Assembly (NCBI GenBank): GCA_965199805.1
Contig: CBDATO010000001.1
Span: 372,001-436,000 of the forward strand
Length of the DNA: 64,000 nt
Source: DATAZK01 sp965199805
GTDB lineage: Bacteria > Actinomycetota > Actinomycetes > Frankiales > Frankiaceae
Direction of reading: 5' to 3'
Of the stretch, positions 49,098 to 58,084 are shown piece after piece. The stretch's first letter is position 1, and each line of letters begins with the position of its first letter. Under the pieces are notes generated by a model. It saw nothing but the letters and a program-made list of their open reading frames with translations. It was not told the origin of the DNA and searched no databases. A program made the position numbers and the translations under genes.

Positions 49098-50875
49098 GCG
49101 TCAACCCAAGCAGACGCCGCGCGGTCCTCCCGAACCGCCTCGGAGGAGCCAGGCGGGTCGAGCTCCACCGTGACACGGTCGAGGTCGACGAAGGCGTGGC
49201 GGACGCCGTCCAGCCGGGCGGCGGCCCACGCCCGGACCTGGTCCTGCTGGGCGAAGACCACGACCTGCCGCTGCGACGCCAACTGCAGCAGCAGCTCGAG
49301 CATGCCGTCGGTGCGATCGGGATCGGCGTGCACGGTGACGTCGTCGAGCAGCAGCGGGCAGGTGTCGTGGCCGGCGCCGAGGAGGTCGACGAGCGCGACC
49401 CGCAGCAGCAGGTGCACCTGCTCGGCCGTGCCGTGGCTCAGCGCGCGTGCCGGCCGGAAGGTGCCCGACGCGTCGCGCACCTCGATCGCCAACGCCGCCG
49501 GATCGATGCGCGCCGCCGTGTACCGCCCGCCGGTGACGCGGGGCAGGTGCGCCGAGACGGAGGCCGACAGCTCGGGGGCGACCTCGCGGTGCACCTGCTC
49601 CTGGGCGCGGGCGAGGAAGCCGATGGTCAGCCCGAGCGTCTCGTCGAGCTCGCGGACCCGCGCCAGCTCGACGTGGGCCGCTGCCAACTGCTCCTCCGCC
49701 GTGGCCAGCGCGGGCACGCCGGCCGCGCGGGCGGTCAGCTCGGCATCGGCGCGGGCGAGCCGGAGCTCGGCGTCGTGCCGACGCCGGAGTGCGGCCTCCC
49801 GGACCGACCCGTCCGGGACGACCGGGCTCTGCCCGGCGTTGCGACTCCCCTGGGGTGGGCCGGGCCCGCGTCGGGTGCGGACGTGGGCGTATTGCACCCG
49901 TTGACCGGCCCGGACGGCGGCAGCCGCGACCGACAGCACCAGCGCCGCCGCGACGACGAACGCGGCGCCGCGGGCCACGCCGGACACCAGCAGCCCGAGC
50001 ACCGCGAGCAGCACAGCCGCCGCCAGCGCGGCGGCGAGGCTCCCCCACCGCAGGGCCACCGGCGCGCCGACCGGCTCCGCGAGGCCGACGGACGGCTCCG
50101 GGACGGGCTCGGAGGGCGGACGGGCCGGGACGGGGGCGCATCGGGCCAGCTGCTCGGCCGCCTCGGCCCGGCGACCGGCCGCTTCGGCCAGCTCGGCGGC
50201 GGCAGCCCGAGCGCTCTCGACACCCTGCTCCGCGGTGCGGAGGGCATCGAGGGCGCGGCGCAACGGGCGTACGGACGAGGTCGCCTCCCGCCCGACGGCG
50301 GCCCGCCGGCAGGCCTCGAGGTCCTCGATCGCCGCTGCGGCCGTCGCCCGGCCGGCGCCGGCTGCGGGAGCGCCGACGGACACCGCACGCTGGAGCGCCT
50401 CCTGGAGCCCGTCGACCGAGTCGAGCACGGCCAGCAGCTCCCCCTGCCCCACGCATGCGGTGGCGCGGAAGGTCTGGCGGGTGAGACCGCACCAGACCGA
50501 CGCATCGGGGCTGCCGTCGGACATGATCTCGGCGCTGACGTCACGGTTGAGCCCCAGGTCGACGGCCCGGCAGTCGACCAGGCCGACCAGCTCCTGCCGG
50601 ATCTCGATCTCGCGGCCGTCGTCGAGCTGCAGCTCGGCGCTGGTCTGCCACGGCCGGCCACCCCACGGCCGGTGGGCGTCGATGAAGCGCTGGTCGACGA
50701 CCCCGGGTCGCCCCCGGCCGCGCCGCCGGCCGCACAGGGCCGCGTACAGGGCGGCATGCCAGCTCGACTTGCCGGACTCGTTGGCACCGACGACGACCGT
50801 CAACCCGGGGGCGAGCCCGAGGGTGCGCCGCTGCAGCGGCCCGAAGTCGGCCGCGGTCACCGAGACGATGCGCAT
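49079..50875 (-). CDS. SbcC/YhaN-like AAA ATPase with predicted membrane hairpin
   Basis: 598 residues from ATG 50875. Walker A is GANESGKSS (30-38). The signature-like region is RALSHGTAEQVHLLLRVALV, and Walker B is CPLLLDDVTVHADPDR near the end, as in ABC-type SMC/Rad50 ATPases. Coiled-coil arms (RAAAAELAEAAGRRAEAAEQL; ELRLARADAELTARA) flank two hydrophobic helices (about 275-320: SLAAALAAAVLLAVLGLLVSG, AAFVVAAALVLSV), where SbcC has its zinc hook. Its ATG overlaps the nuclease stop, so it forms a two-protein complex like YhaO/YhaN. Confidence 0.85.
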   Translation of the reverse strand: MRIVSVTAADFGPLQRRTLGLAPGLTVVVGANESGKSSWHAALYAALCGRRRGRGRPGVVDQRFIDAHRPWGGRPWQTSAELQLDDGREIEIRQELVGLVDCRAVDLGLNRDVSAEIMSDGSPDASVWCGLTRQTFRATACVGQGELLAVLDSVDGLQEALQRAVSVGAPAAGAGRATAAAAIEDLEACRRAAVGREATSSVRPLRRALDALRTAEQGVESARAAAAELAEAAGRRAEAAEQLARCAPVPARPPSEPVPEPSVGLAEPVGAPVALRWGSLAAALAAAVLLAVLGLLVSGVARGAAFVVAAALVLSVAAAAVRAGQRVQYAHVRTRRGPGPPQGSRNAGQSPVVPDGSVREAALRRRHDAELRLARADAELTARAAGVPALATAEEQLAAAHVELARVRELDETLGLTIGFLARAQEQVHREVAPELSASVSAHLPRVTGGRYTAARIDPAALAIEVRDASGTFRPARALSHGTAEQVHLLLRVALVDLLGAGHDTCPLLLDDVTVHADPDRTDGMLELLLQLASQRQVVVFAQQDQVRAWAAARLDGVRHAFVDLDRVTVELDPPGSSEAVREDRAASAWVDAWMPLP

Positions 50876-52017
50876 CAGCGGCTCCCGGCCGCGAGCGGAC
50901 CACGGGCGTCTGCTCCGGCCAGCTCGGCGGCGCGCCCGTCGAGTGCCAGCAGACCCGCGGTGAGGACGCGCTCGGCCTGCTCCCCGTCGAGGTCGGACGC
51001 CAGCACGTCGCGGACGAAGGCGCCGCGCACCGTGCCTTCGGCGGCCAGGGCGGCGAGGTCGTACGCGGGCCGCAGCTGCGCCGGACGCACCACCAGGGCG
51101 TCGAGGTGCGCACCGAGGTCGGCGAGCTCCAGGGCCCCGACGTCGAGCTCGGGAGCGCACGACCCGGCCACCCGCAGCCGTACGAGACCGTCGCGGCCGG
51201 CCAGCTCCGCCCGCACCAGGTCGCGCACCTCGCCGGCGTGCCGGGCGGCCTCGACGTGCACCGTCACGTCCTGCCAGACCCGGGCCGCGACGGGGATCAC
51301 CGCCCGCCGCACCGCACCGTCAGCCGTGACGCCGAGCAGCACCGCGCCCCGCGGGCCGTCCTCGCCGAACGCGAGCGGCTCCGGATTGCCCGCATACGTG
51401 TGCCACGGACCGTGCACCGGCCGGTGGTAGTGCCCGACCAGCACGTGTGCCAGCCCGCTGCGCTCGACCTGCCGGGCGGTGAACGGCGCGTGCGGCACCT
51501 TGCCCTCGCCCTGACCGGCGAGCGTGCCGCGCTCCGAGCCGTGGAACAGCCCGACCGAGACACCGGAGTGCCCGGCCGGGAAGTCGTCCAGGCGGAAGTC
51601 GTCCAAGAAACCGTCGGTGTTGGCCGGGGCCAGGTGTGCCGCGCCGAAGACCGTGCCCGACCTCAGCTCGTACGGCTGCAGCCGGTCACCCGAGAAAACG
51701 TGCACGTTGGACGGCCACGCGACGCGGCCGTACAGGCTGGTGGGACCGAGCCAGTCGTGATTGCCCGGCGCGAGCAGCACCGGGCAGGACAGCTCGCCGA
51801 ACGCCGACCGCAGGAAGGCCCCGGTGTCGGGGCCCGCGTAGTCGTGCTCGAACAGGTCACCCGCGATGCAGAGGGCGTCGACCCGCTCCTCGTCCGCCGT
51901 CTCCACGACCCGCAGCAGCGCGGTGCGCAGCGCCGTGCGCAACATCCGCCCGACCCGGGGCCCGGCCCAGGTGAACGGTGCGTCGAGGTGCAGGTCGGAG
52001 CACAGGAGCAGCTTCAC
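50875..52017 (-). CDS. SbcD/YhaO-like DNA exonuclease (metallophosphoesterase)
   Basis: About 380 residues from GTG 52017; GTG 52026 is possible. Metal motifs are LLLCSDLHLDAPF, CIAGDLFEHD, LAPGNHDWLG, GLFHGSE and VLVGHYHRPV. Domain order follows Mre11/SbcD, with a C-terminal capping domain of about 120 residues. It would nick or degrade DNA ends together with the downstream ATPase, translated by stop-start overlap (TGATG). This pair is about half the usual length of canonical SbcCD, matching YhaO/YhaN-type pairs. Target in vivo unknown. Confidence 0.9.
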   Translation of the reverse strand: MKLLLCSDLHLDAPFTWAGPRVGRMLRTALRTALLRVVETADEERVDALCIAGDLFEHDYAGPDTGAFLRSAFGELSCPVLLAPGNHDWLGPTSLYGRVAWPSNVHVFSGDRLQPYELRSGTVFGAAHLAPANTDGFLDDFRLDDFPAGHSGVSVGLFHGSERGTLAGQGEGKVPHAPFTARQVERSGLAHVLVGHYHRPVHGPWHTYAGNPEPLAFGEDGPRGAVLLGVTADGAVRRAVIPVAARVWQDVTVHVEAARHAGEVRDLVRAELAGRDGLVRLRVAGSCAPELDVGALELADLGAHLDALVVRPAQLRPAYDLAALAAEGTVRGAFVRDVLASDLDGEQAERVLTAGLLALDGRAAELAGADARGPLAAGSR

Positions 52018-52097
52018 GACGCGCACCGTCGCACGGGCGTCCGACAATTTCCGGCACCCGCGGCGCCGACACCGGACGATGCGCCACACTCGCGGGC

Positions 52098-52490
52098 ATG
52101 CAGCTGCGGGTGACCGGTTTCGACCATCTCGTGCTGGCGGTGGCCGACGTCGAGCGCTCCCTGGCCTGGTACTCCGACGTGCTCGGCCTGGCCGGCGTCC
52201 GGGTCGACGAGTGGCGGGCCGGCAAGGCGCCGTTCCCGTCGGTCCGGGTCAGCACCGAGGCGATCCTCGACCTCGTCCCGGCCCGGGGTGACCGGGCCGC
52301 GCGCGGCAACGTCGACCACTTCTGCCTGGTGGTCGAGCCGATGGACTGGCCCGCCGTCGTGGCCGCCGGCGACCTCGACGTGGTCGAGGGACCCGCCACC
52401 CGGTACGGCGCCCGCGGCAACGGCGAGTCGCTCTACGTCCGCGATCCGGACGGCAACGTCGTCGAGCTGCGCTATTACGAGACGCCGTAG
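52098..52490 (+). CDS. VOC family protein (glyoxalase-like)
   Basis: 130 residues from ATG 52098. TGFDHLVLAVADVERSLAWYSDVLGL, the metal His region (NVDHFCLVVEP) and the closing YVRDPDGNVVELRYYE define a complete VOC domain. It lies 10 bp before selD on the same strand and is probably cotranscribed with it. Fosfomycin- or lactoylglutathione-lyase-type specificity cannot be assigned. Divergent from the exonuclease gene. Confidence 0.88.
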   Translation: MQLRVTGFDHLVLAVADVERSLAWYSDVLGLAGVRVDEWRAGKAPFPSVRVSTEAILDLVPARGDRAARGNVDHFCLVVEPMDWPAVVAAGDLDVVEGPATRYGARGNGESLYVRDPDGNVVELRYYETP

Positions 52491-52499
52491 CGTCGCCCC

Positions 52500-53501
52500 A
52501 TGAGTACCGCCTCGGCCGTCCGGCTCACCTCGTTCGCGTCGGGTGGCGGCTGCGCCTGCAAGATCCCGCCCGGGGAGCTCGAGGAGGCGCTCGTCGGCCT
52601 GACCGGCCAGCGCACCCCGGGCCTGCTCGTCGGTCTGGACTCCGGTGACGACGCGGCCGTCACGCTCGTACGGCCGGACCTCGCCGTCGTCGCCACGGCC
52701 GACTTCTTCACCCCGGTCGTCGACGACGCGTACGACTGGGGACGCATCGCCGCGGCCAACGCGCTGTCCGACGTGTACGCCATGGGCGGCACCCCGGTGC
52801 TCGCCGTGAACCTGCTGGCCTGGCCGCGCGAGAAGCTCCCGTACTCGCTGGCGCGGGAGGTGTTGCGCGGCGGGCTCGACGTGGCGGCGCAGGCCGGTTG
52901 CGCGGTCGGGGGCGGGCACAGCATCGACGACCCGGAGCCGAAGTACGGCATGGCCGTCACCGGGGTCGCCGACCCCCGACGGCTGCTGCGCAACGACGCC
53001 GGACGCCCCGGCCTGCCGCTCACGCTGACCAAGCCGCTCGGCCTCGGCGTGCTGAACAACCGGCACAAGGCCACCGGCGAGCGCTTCGACGAGGCCGTCG
53101 CGGTGATGACGACCCTGAACGCGGCCGCGTCCGAAGCGGCGCTCGCCGCCGGCGCCGAGGCGGCCACCGACGTGACCGGCTTCGGCCTGCTCGGCCACCT
53201 GCACAAGCTCGCGCGCGCGAGCGGCTGCGCAGCCGTCGTCGAGGCGGCCGCCGTGCCGTACCTGGAGCCGGCGCGGGTCTCGGCCGCCGCGGGCTACGTG
53301 CCGGGCGGCAGCCGGCGCAACCTCGACTGGGTGCGCCCGCACCTCGTCGTCGACGGATCGCTGGGATCGGACGAGCTTGAGCTGCTGCTGCTGGCCGACG
53401 CGCAGACCAGCGGCGGTCTGCTTGTGGCGGCCGAGCTGCCCGGCCATCCCGTGATCGGCGAGCTGGTCGACGGTCCCGCGGGGCAATTGATCATCCGCTG
53501 A
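52500..53501 (+). CDS. selD: Selenide, water dikinase
   Basis: 333 residues. The active-site segment is SGGGCACKIPPGELEE, with C18 and K21 aligned to the catalytic Cys/Lys of SelD, so this is the cysteine form. ATP-binding TPVVDDAYDWGRIAAANALSDVYAMGG, and GVLNNRHKATGERF near the middle, are conserved. It makes selenophosphate from selenide and ATP for selenocysteine or selenouridine synthesis. tRNA-Sec lies in the same window at 20945. SelA and SelB are not here. Followed by an acyl-CoA dehydrogenase gene, preceded by a VOC gene. Confidence 0.95.
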   Translation: MSTASAVRLTSFASGGGCACKIPPGELEEALVGLTGQRTPGLLVGLDSGDDAAVTLVRPDLAVVATADFFTPVVDDAYDWGRIAAANALSDVYAMGGTPVLAVNLLAWPREKLPYSLAREVLRGGLDVAAQAGCAVGGGHSIDDPEPKYGMAVTGVADPRRLLRNDAGRPGLPLTLTKPLGLGVLNNRHKATGERFDEAVAVMTTLNAAASEAALAAGAEAATDVTGFGLLGHLHKLARASGCAAVVEAAAVPYLEPARVSAAAGYVPGGSRRNLDWVRPHLVVDGSLGSDELELLLLADAQTSGGLLVAAELPGHPVIGELVDGPAGQLIIR

Positions 53502-53511
53502 GGGGCGCAGA

Positions 53512-55143
53512 ATGGCGGGCATGGCCGGCACGCACGCGGTCACCAACCAGCCTCCCCCGCTCGTCGGGTACGACGTCCTCGGCAGCGATCCGGCGCTGAC
53601 GGCAGCCGTCGCACGGTGGGCGCCGGATGCGGCGCCGGCCGCCCTCGCCGAGCTGCGGGACCTCGGCCTGCTGGCCGGTGGCGCCCTGGCGCAGGACTGG
53701 GCCGAGGCCGCCAACACGTATCCCCCGCAGCTGCGCACGCACGACCGCTACGGCCACCGCGTCGACGAGGTCGGCTACCACCCCGCCTACCACTCCCTGA
53801 TGGACACGGCGGTCCGCCACGGGTTGCACGCCGCTCCGTGGGCGGACCGGCGCCCCGGTGCTCACGTCGTCCGCGCCGCCGGCTTCCTCGTCTGGAGCCA
53901 GACCGACGCCGGGCACGGCTGCCCGATCTCCATGACCTACGCGGCCGTCCCCGCCCTGCGTGCACCTGGCGTCGACCCGGCGCTGGCCGCGCAGTGGATC
54001 CCGCGGCTGGTCGCCCGCAGCTACGACAGCGCGTTGCACCCGGGCAAGGTCAGCGCGCTGGCGGGCATGGCGATGACCGAGAAGCAGGGCGGGTCCGACG
54101 TCCGGACCGGCACCACCCGGGCCGTCGCCACGGACGAGCCGGGCGTGTACGCGCTGACCGGCCACAAGTGGTTCTGCTCGGCCCCCATGAGCGACCTGTT
54201 CCTGGTCCTGGCGCAGGCGCCGGGCGGCCTGTCGTGCTTCGCGGTGCCGCGGCTGCTGCCGGACGGATCCCGTAACCCGTTCGCCCTGCAACGCCTCAAG
54301 GACAAGCTCGGCAACCGGTCCAACGCCTCGAGCGAGGTCGAGTTCGAGGCCACCCTCGGCTGGCTCGTCGGGCCGGAGGGCCGGGGCGTCGCGACGATCA
54401 CCCAGATGAAACGCCACCCGGCTCGACTGCGTCATCGGCTCCGCCCCTGGCATGCGCCAGGCCCTCACCCAGGTGGTCCACCACACCCGGCACCGCAGCG
54501 CGTTCGGCAGCCGGCTCGTCGACCAGCCGCTCATGGCCAACGTGCTGGCCGACCTCGCCCTCGACTCCGAGGCCGCGACGCTGCTCGCCATGCGGCTCGC
54601 CCACGCGGTCGACGCCGACGAGCCGGCGCTGCGCCGCATCGGCACCGCGGTGGCCAAGTTCGCCGTCTGCAAGGGCGCACCCCGCTTCGTCGCCGAGGCG
54701 CTGGAGTGCCTCGGCGGCAACGGCTACGTCGAGGAGTCGGGCCTGCCGCGGCTCTACCGCGAGGCGCCGCGGGCGGCATCTGGGAGGGCAGCGGAAACGT
54801 CAACGCCCTCGACGTGCTGCGCGTGCTCGGGCGGGAGCCCGACACCGTCGAGGCCCTCCGCGCCGAGATCGCGTACGCGGCCGGCGGCGACCCCCGGCTG
54901 GACGCGGCCACGTACCGACTGGACGAAGACCTGCTCGGGGCGGACGAGAGCGGCGCGCGCCGGCTCGTCGGGCGGTTGCACGCGGTGCTCGCCGGCGCAC
55001 TGATGGTGCGTTTCGCCTCCCCCGCGGCGGCGGACGCGTACTGCGCGACCCGGCAGGGCGGTGATGGGGGCAGCTCGTACGGCACGCTGCCGTCCGGCGT
55101 CGACACCGCCGCGATCGTGAGCGCCGCCGCTCCGGAGGTCTAA
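53512..55143 (+). pseudogene. AidB-like acyl-CoA dehydrogenase with two compensating frameshifts
   Basis: The reading begins as a normal acyl-CoA dehydrogenase of the AidB/isovaleryl group (GMAMTEKQGGSDVRTGTTRA; YALTGHKWFCSAPMSDLF). Near 54405 it shifts: the homologous continuation (TRLDCVIGSAPGMRQALTQV ... LECLGGNGYVEESGLPRLYR) lies one frame over until about 54770. The original frame then resumes with GGIWEGSGNVNALDVLRVLG. The net change is three bases, so both ends are in frame while about 120 residues are scrambled. This is either real decay or two errors in a GC-rich assembly. If intact, it would be a flavoprotein of about 540 residues. Confidence 0.8.
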
Positions 55144-55170
55144 CCCGGATTCGAGGGGCATGCTGGACGC

Positions 55171-56043
55171 ATGGGTCGGGTCACCACGCGTCGACCGGTC
55201 ACGCGCATCGTCGTCGGCGACCGGGAGCCGGTGACGCGCGCCGACACCCTCGCGGTCGAGGAGCCGCTCGAGCTGCGCGTCGGGGGCGAGACCCTGGCGG
55301 TCACCATGCGCACCCCGGGCGCAGACATGGAGCTCGCCGCCGGATTCCTGCTGGCCGAAGGCGTCGTCACGGCGGCCGCCGACATCTCGGCGATGCGGTA
55401 CTGCGCCGGCACCGACGACGACGGCCGGCAGACCTATAACCTGCTCGACATCACCCTGGCGCCGGGAGTGGCGCCGCCGGACGAGACGGTCTCACGCGCC
55501 CTGCTCACCAGCTCGTCGTGCGGGCTCTGCGGGGCCGCCAGCATCGAGGCGGTGCGGCGCAGCAGCGTGTACGAGGTGGCGTCCGACCCGCTCCGCGTCC
55601 CGGCGGACGTCATCGCGCAGCTGCCCGACACGCTGCGCCGCGCCCAGGCCGCGTTCGACCGCACCGGTGGGCTGCACGCCGCGGGACTGTTCGACGCGAG
55701 CGGGCAGATGCTGGTCTGCCGCGAGGACGTCGGCCGGCACAACGCGGTCGACAAGGTGATCGGCTGGGCGCTGCAGAACGGCGAGGTGCCGGGCCGGGGC
55801 CGGCTGCTCATGGTCAGCGGGCGGGCCTCGTACGAGCTCACGCAGAAGGCGTTCATGGCCGGGATCCCGCTGCTCGCGGCGGTGTCGGCGCCGTCGTCGC
55901 TCGCCGTCGACCTCGCCAACGAGGTCGGGATGACGCTGCTCGGCTTCGTGCGCGGCGGTGCGATGAACGGCTACTCGGGGGCCTCCCGGGTGGTCGCGGC
56001 CGGCTCCGAACGCGGATCCGCGGTCCACGCCGAGAGCGCCTGA
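55171..56043 (+). CDS. fdhD: Formate dehydrogenase accessory sulfurtransferase
   Basis: 290 residues. The active cysteines are C117 and C120 in SSSCGLCGAASIEAV, and CREDVGRHNAVDKVIGWAL follows in the C-terminal domain, both FdhD hallmarks. It transfers sulfur to the molybdenum cofactor of formate dehydrogenase, which is needed for activity. The nearby selD, MobA, MoaA and tRNA-Sec fit maturation of a selenium/molybdenum formate dehydrogenase, whose structural gene is not in this window. The 3' end overlaps a short gene on the other strand. Confidence 0.95.
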   Translation: MGRVTTRRPVTRIVVGDREPVTRADTLAVEEPLELRVGGETLAVTMRTPGADMELAAGFLLAEGVVTAAADISAMRYCAGTDDDGRQTYNLLDITLAPGVAPPDETVSRALLTSSSCGLCGAASIEAVRRSSVYEVASDPLRVPADVIAQLPDTLRRAQAAFDRTGGLHAAGLFDASGQMLVCREDVGRHNAVDKVIGWALQNGEVPGRGRLLMVSGRASYELTQKAFMAGIPLLAAVSAPSSLAVDLANEVGMTLLGFVRGGAMNGYSGASRVVAAGSERGSAVHAESA

Positions 56044-56258
56044 CCGAGGGCGGCACAGGCCTGCTGCACGTCGGCCGCGCTGCCACCGGCCCGTCCGGCG
56101 GCGAGCCCGACCAGGAACGACGTCAGCGGCGCGGCCGGCCGCGCGACGCCGTGGGCCACGTCGCGGGTGAGATCGAGCAGCAGGTCACGCTGCAGCGCCT
56201 CCCGGTCGAGCTGCAGGGCGTCGGCCGCGTACGCCATCCAGGCGTCGAGCCGGTTCAT
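55971..56258 (-). CDS. DUF6457 family protein (molybdenum-cofactor associated)
   Basis: 95 residues from ATG 56258. A helical bundle is predicted (MNRLDAWMAYAADALQLDREALQRDLLLDLTRD, then PAAPLTSFLVGLAAGRAG). It matches the small DUF6457 family that often lies beside mobA/fdhD in actinomycetes. It is 19 bp past the MobA stop on the same strand, so cotranscribed with it. Its end overlaps fdhD by 73 bp. Likely a helper of molybdopterin-enzyme maturation; unproven. Confidence 0.75.
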   Translation of the reverse strand: MNRLDAWMAYAADALQLDREALQRDLLLDLTRDVAHGVARPAAPLTSFLVGLAAGRAGGSAADVQQACAALGQALSAWTADPRSEPAATTREAPE

Positions 56259-56277
56259 GTCGTCGGATCGGTTCGGG

Positions 56278-56874
56278 TCAGTCAACGGGGTGCTCCTTCG
56301 CGAGCCGCCCACGTGCGGCATCGAGGTCCTCGGGATCGTCGCAGTCGAGCCATTCGGCCCGCTCGGCGGCTGCCGGCACGACGACGGGATCCAGCGGAGC
56401 CAGGGCCCTGCGCAGCGACGCGCCGACCTGGTCGCCGCCGAGTGCAGCCGTGACGCGCTCGCGCGGCCAGGCGCCGAGCAGCCACTGCGGATGACCCTCC
56501 GGATCGGCCAGCACCGCTCCCGAGCCCGGAGCCGCAGCCAGCAGCCGGCCGGCCGTGTCACGGCTGAGGAAGGGCAGATCACCGGCCAGCAGCAGGACGA
56601 ACGGCGCCTCGGTGTGGGCGAGGCCCGCGGCCGCGGCGGCTGCCGGACCCGCGCCCGGCGGCTGCTCACGCGTCCAGGTCACCGGTACGGCGGTCGGCCG
56701 CTCGTCACCCACGACGACGATCAGCCGGGCGCCGACGACCGCGGCCAGCACCCGGTCGAGCAGCGTCGCGTCGCCGACCCGGAGGGCCGTCTTGTCACCG
56801 CCGCCCATGCGCCGGCTGGTGCCGCCGGCCAGCACGACCGCGTCGAACTGGCCGCGATCGAACGGCGCGCTCAT
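56278..56874 (-). CDS. mobA: Molybdenum cofactor guanylyltransferase
   Basis: 198 residues. The nucleotide-binding signature VVLAGGTSRRMGGGDKTAL, the Mg-binding LLAGDLPFLSRDTA and the C-terminal DCDDPEDLDAARGRL are typical of MobA. It attaches GMP to molybdopterin-molybdenum to give MGD, the cofactor of formate dehydrogenase-type enzymes. Its start overlaps the MoaA stop by ATGA, so the two proteins are translationally coupled. Confidence 0.93.
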   Translation of the reverse strand: MSAPFDRGQFDAVVLAGGTSRRMGGGDKTALRVGDATLLDRVLAAVVGARLIVVVGDERPTAVPVTWTREQPPGAGPAAAAAAGLAHTEAPFVLLLAGDLPFLSRDTAGRLLAAAPGSGAVLADPEGHPQWLLGAWPRERVTAALGGDQVGASLRRALAPLDPVVVPAAAERAEWLDCDDPEDLDAARGRLAKEHPVD

Positions 56875-57887
56875 CCCCCGATGGCGGACATGGGGCGCGG
56901 CGGCTGCAGGAACGTCTTGTCGTCGATGCCGTGACCGGCGCGCTTGCCCCGCATCGCCAGCATCCAGCGGGCGGCGATCTCGTCGTCGTCGGCGCCCTCG
57001 CGCAGCGGGGCGCGCAGGTCGGACTCGGTACGGGCGAACAGGCAGTCACGCACCTGCCCGTCCGCGGTGAGCCGGACCCGGTCGCATGCCGCACAGAACG
57101 GGGCGGTGACGCTCGCGATGATGCCGACCTTGGCCGGGCCGCCGTCGACGAAGAACGTCTCGGCGGGTGCGCTGCCGCGGCCCGGCTCGGGGGTGAGCGT
57201 GTGCTCGCGCTCGATCTCGCGCCGGATCTCGGAGGCGGTCACCATCGACGTGCGCTCCCAGCGGTGCTCGGCGTCGAGCGGCATCTGCTCGATGAAGCGC
57301 AGCTCGTAGCCGTGGCTCAGGGCGAAGCGCAGAAGCTCGGGGGCCTCGTCGTCGTTCACGCCGCGCATGAGCACGGCGTTGATCTTGACGGGGGTGAGGC
57401 CGGCATCGGTGGCGGCCTGCAGCCCGAGCAGCACGTCGTCGAAGCGGTCTCGGCGGGTCAGCGCGAGGAAGCGGTCGCGTCGCAGGGTGTCGAGGCTGAC
57501 GTTGACCCGGTCGAGCCCGGCGGCGGCCAGCGAGCGGGCGAGCCGGCGCAGGCTCAACCCGTTGGTGGTGATGGAGATGTCGGGCCGCGGGTCGAGCGCA
57601 GCGATGCGCTCCACGAGGCCGGGCAGGCCGGGGCGCAACGTCGGCTCCCCGCCGGTCAGCCGGATCTCCCGCACGCCGAGGTGGGTGACGGCGATGCGGA
57701 TGAGGCGCACGATCTCGTCGTCGGTCAGGAGCTCGGGCGCCGGCAGCCACGGCAGCCCTTCGGCAGGCATGCAGTACGTGCAGCGCAGATTGCACTTGTC
57801 GGTCAGCGAGACGCGCAAGTCGGTGGCGACGCGCCCGAAGGTGTCCTCGAGCCGCCCGGCTGCACGTGCCGTTCCGAGGGCTGCCAT
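56871..57887 (-). CDS. moaA: GTP 3',8-cyclase (first step of molybdopterin synthesis)
   Basis: 338 residues. The radical-SAM cluster is CNLRCTYC (C32, C36, C39). The second 4Fe-4S cluster is bound by C265, C268 and C282 (FCAACDRVRLTADGQVRDCLF). The C-terminus ends with the functional GG dipeptide. It converts GTP to 3',8-cyclo-7,8-dihydro-GTP, which MoaC turns into cyclic pyranopterin. The SAM-binding LTGGEPTLRP motif is intact. First gene of the moaA-mobA-DUF6457 unit. Confidence 0.96.
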   Translation of the reverse strand: MAALGTARAAGRLEDTFGRVATDLRVSLTDKCNLRCTYCMPAEGLPWLPAPELLTDDEIVRLIRIAVTHLGVREIRLTGGEPTLRPGLPGLVERIAALDPRPDISITTNGLSLRRLARSLAAAGLDRVNVSLDTLRRDRFLALTRRDRFDDVLLGLQAATDAGLTPVKINAVLMRGVNDDEAPELLRFALSHGYELRFIEQMPLDAEHRWERTSMVTASEIRREIEREHTLTPEPGRGSAPAETFFVDGGPAKVGIIASVTAPFCAACDRVRLTADGQVRDCLFARTESDLRAPLREGADDDEIAARWMLAMRGKRAGHGIDDKTFLQPPRPMSAIGG

Positions 57888-58084
57888 TGCACCACTCTAG
57901 GGACCGCACCCCGCCGATTACCACGGCGTACGCGTACGGCACCGGTTGACGCGATCACCTAACCGGGTACGGGCGCCGGAAAGGTGTACGAAGCTCGCGT
58001 AGCACCGATCTTGACCGTGCGGCTCCATCCCTGGTCTCGTGCAGTACGGCGCCGGTCGCCCGAGGAAGCAGAAAGGCACGCCCC

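Noticed and set aside
53512..55143. A selenocysteine (in-frame UGA) gene near selD
   Set aside because: The breaks in the acyl-CoA dehydrogenase gene are frameshifts, not UGA codons. No candidate UGA gene with a SECIS-like stem was found in the window.
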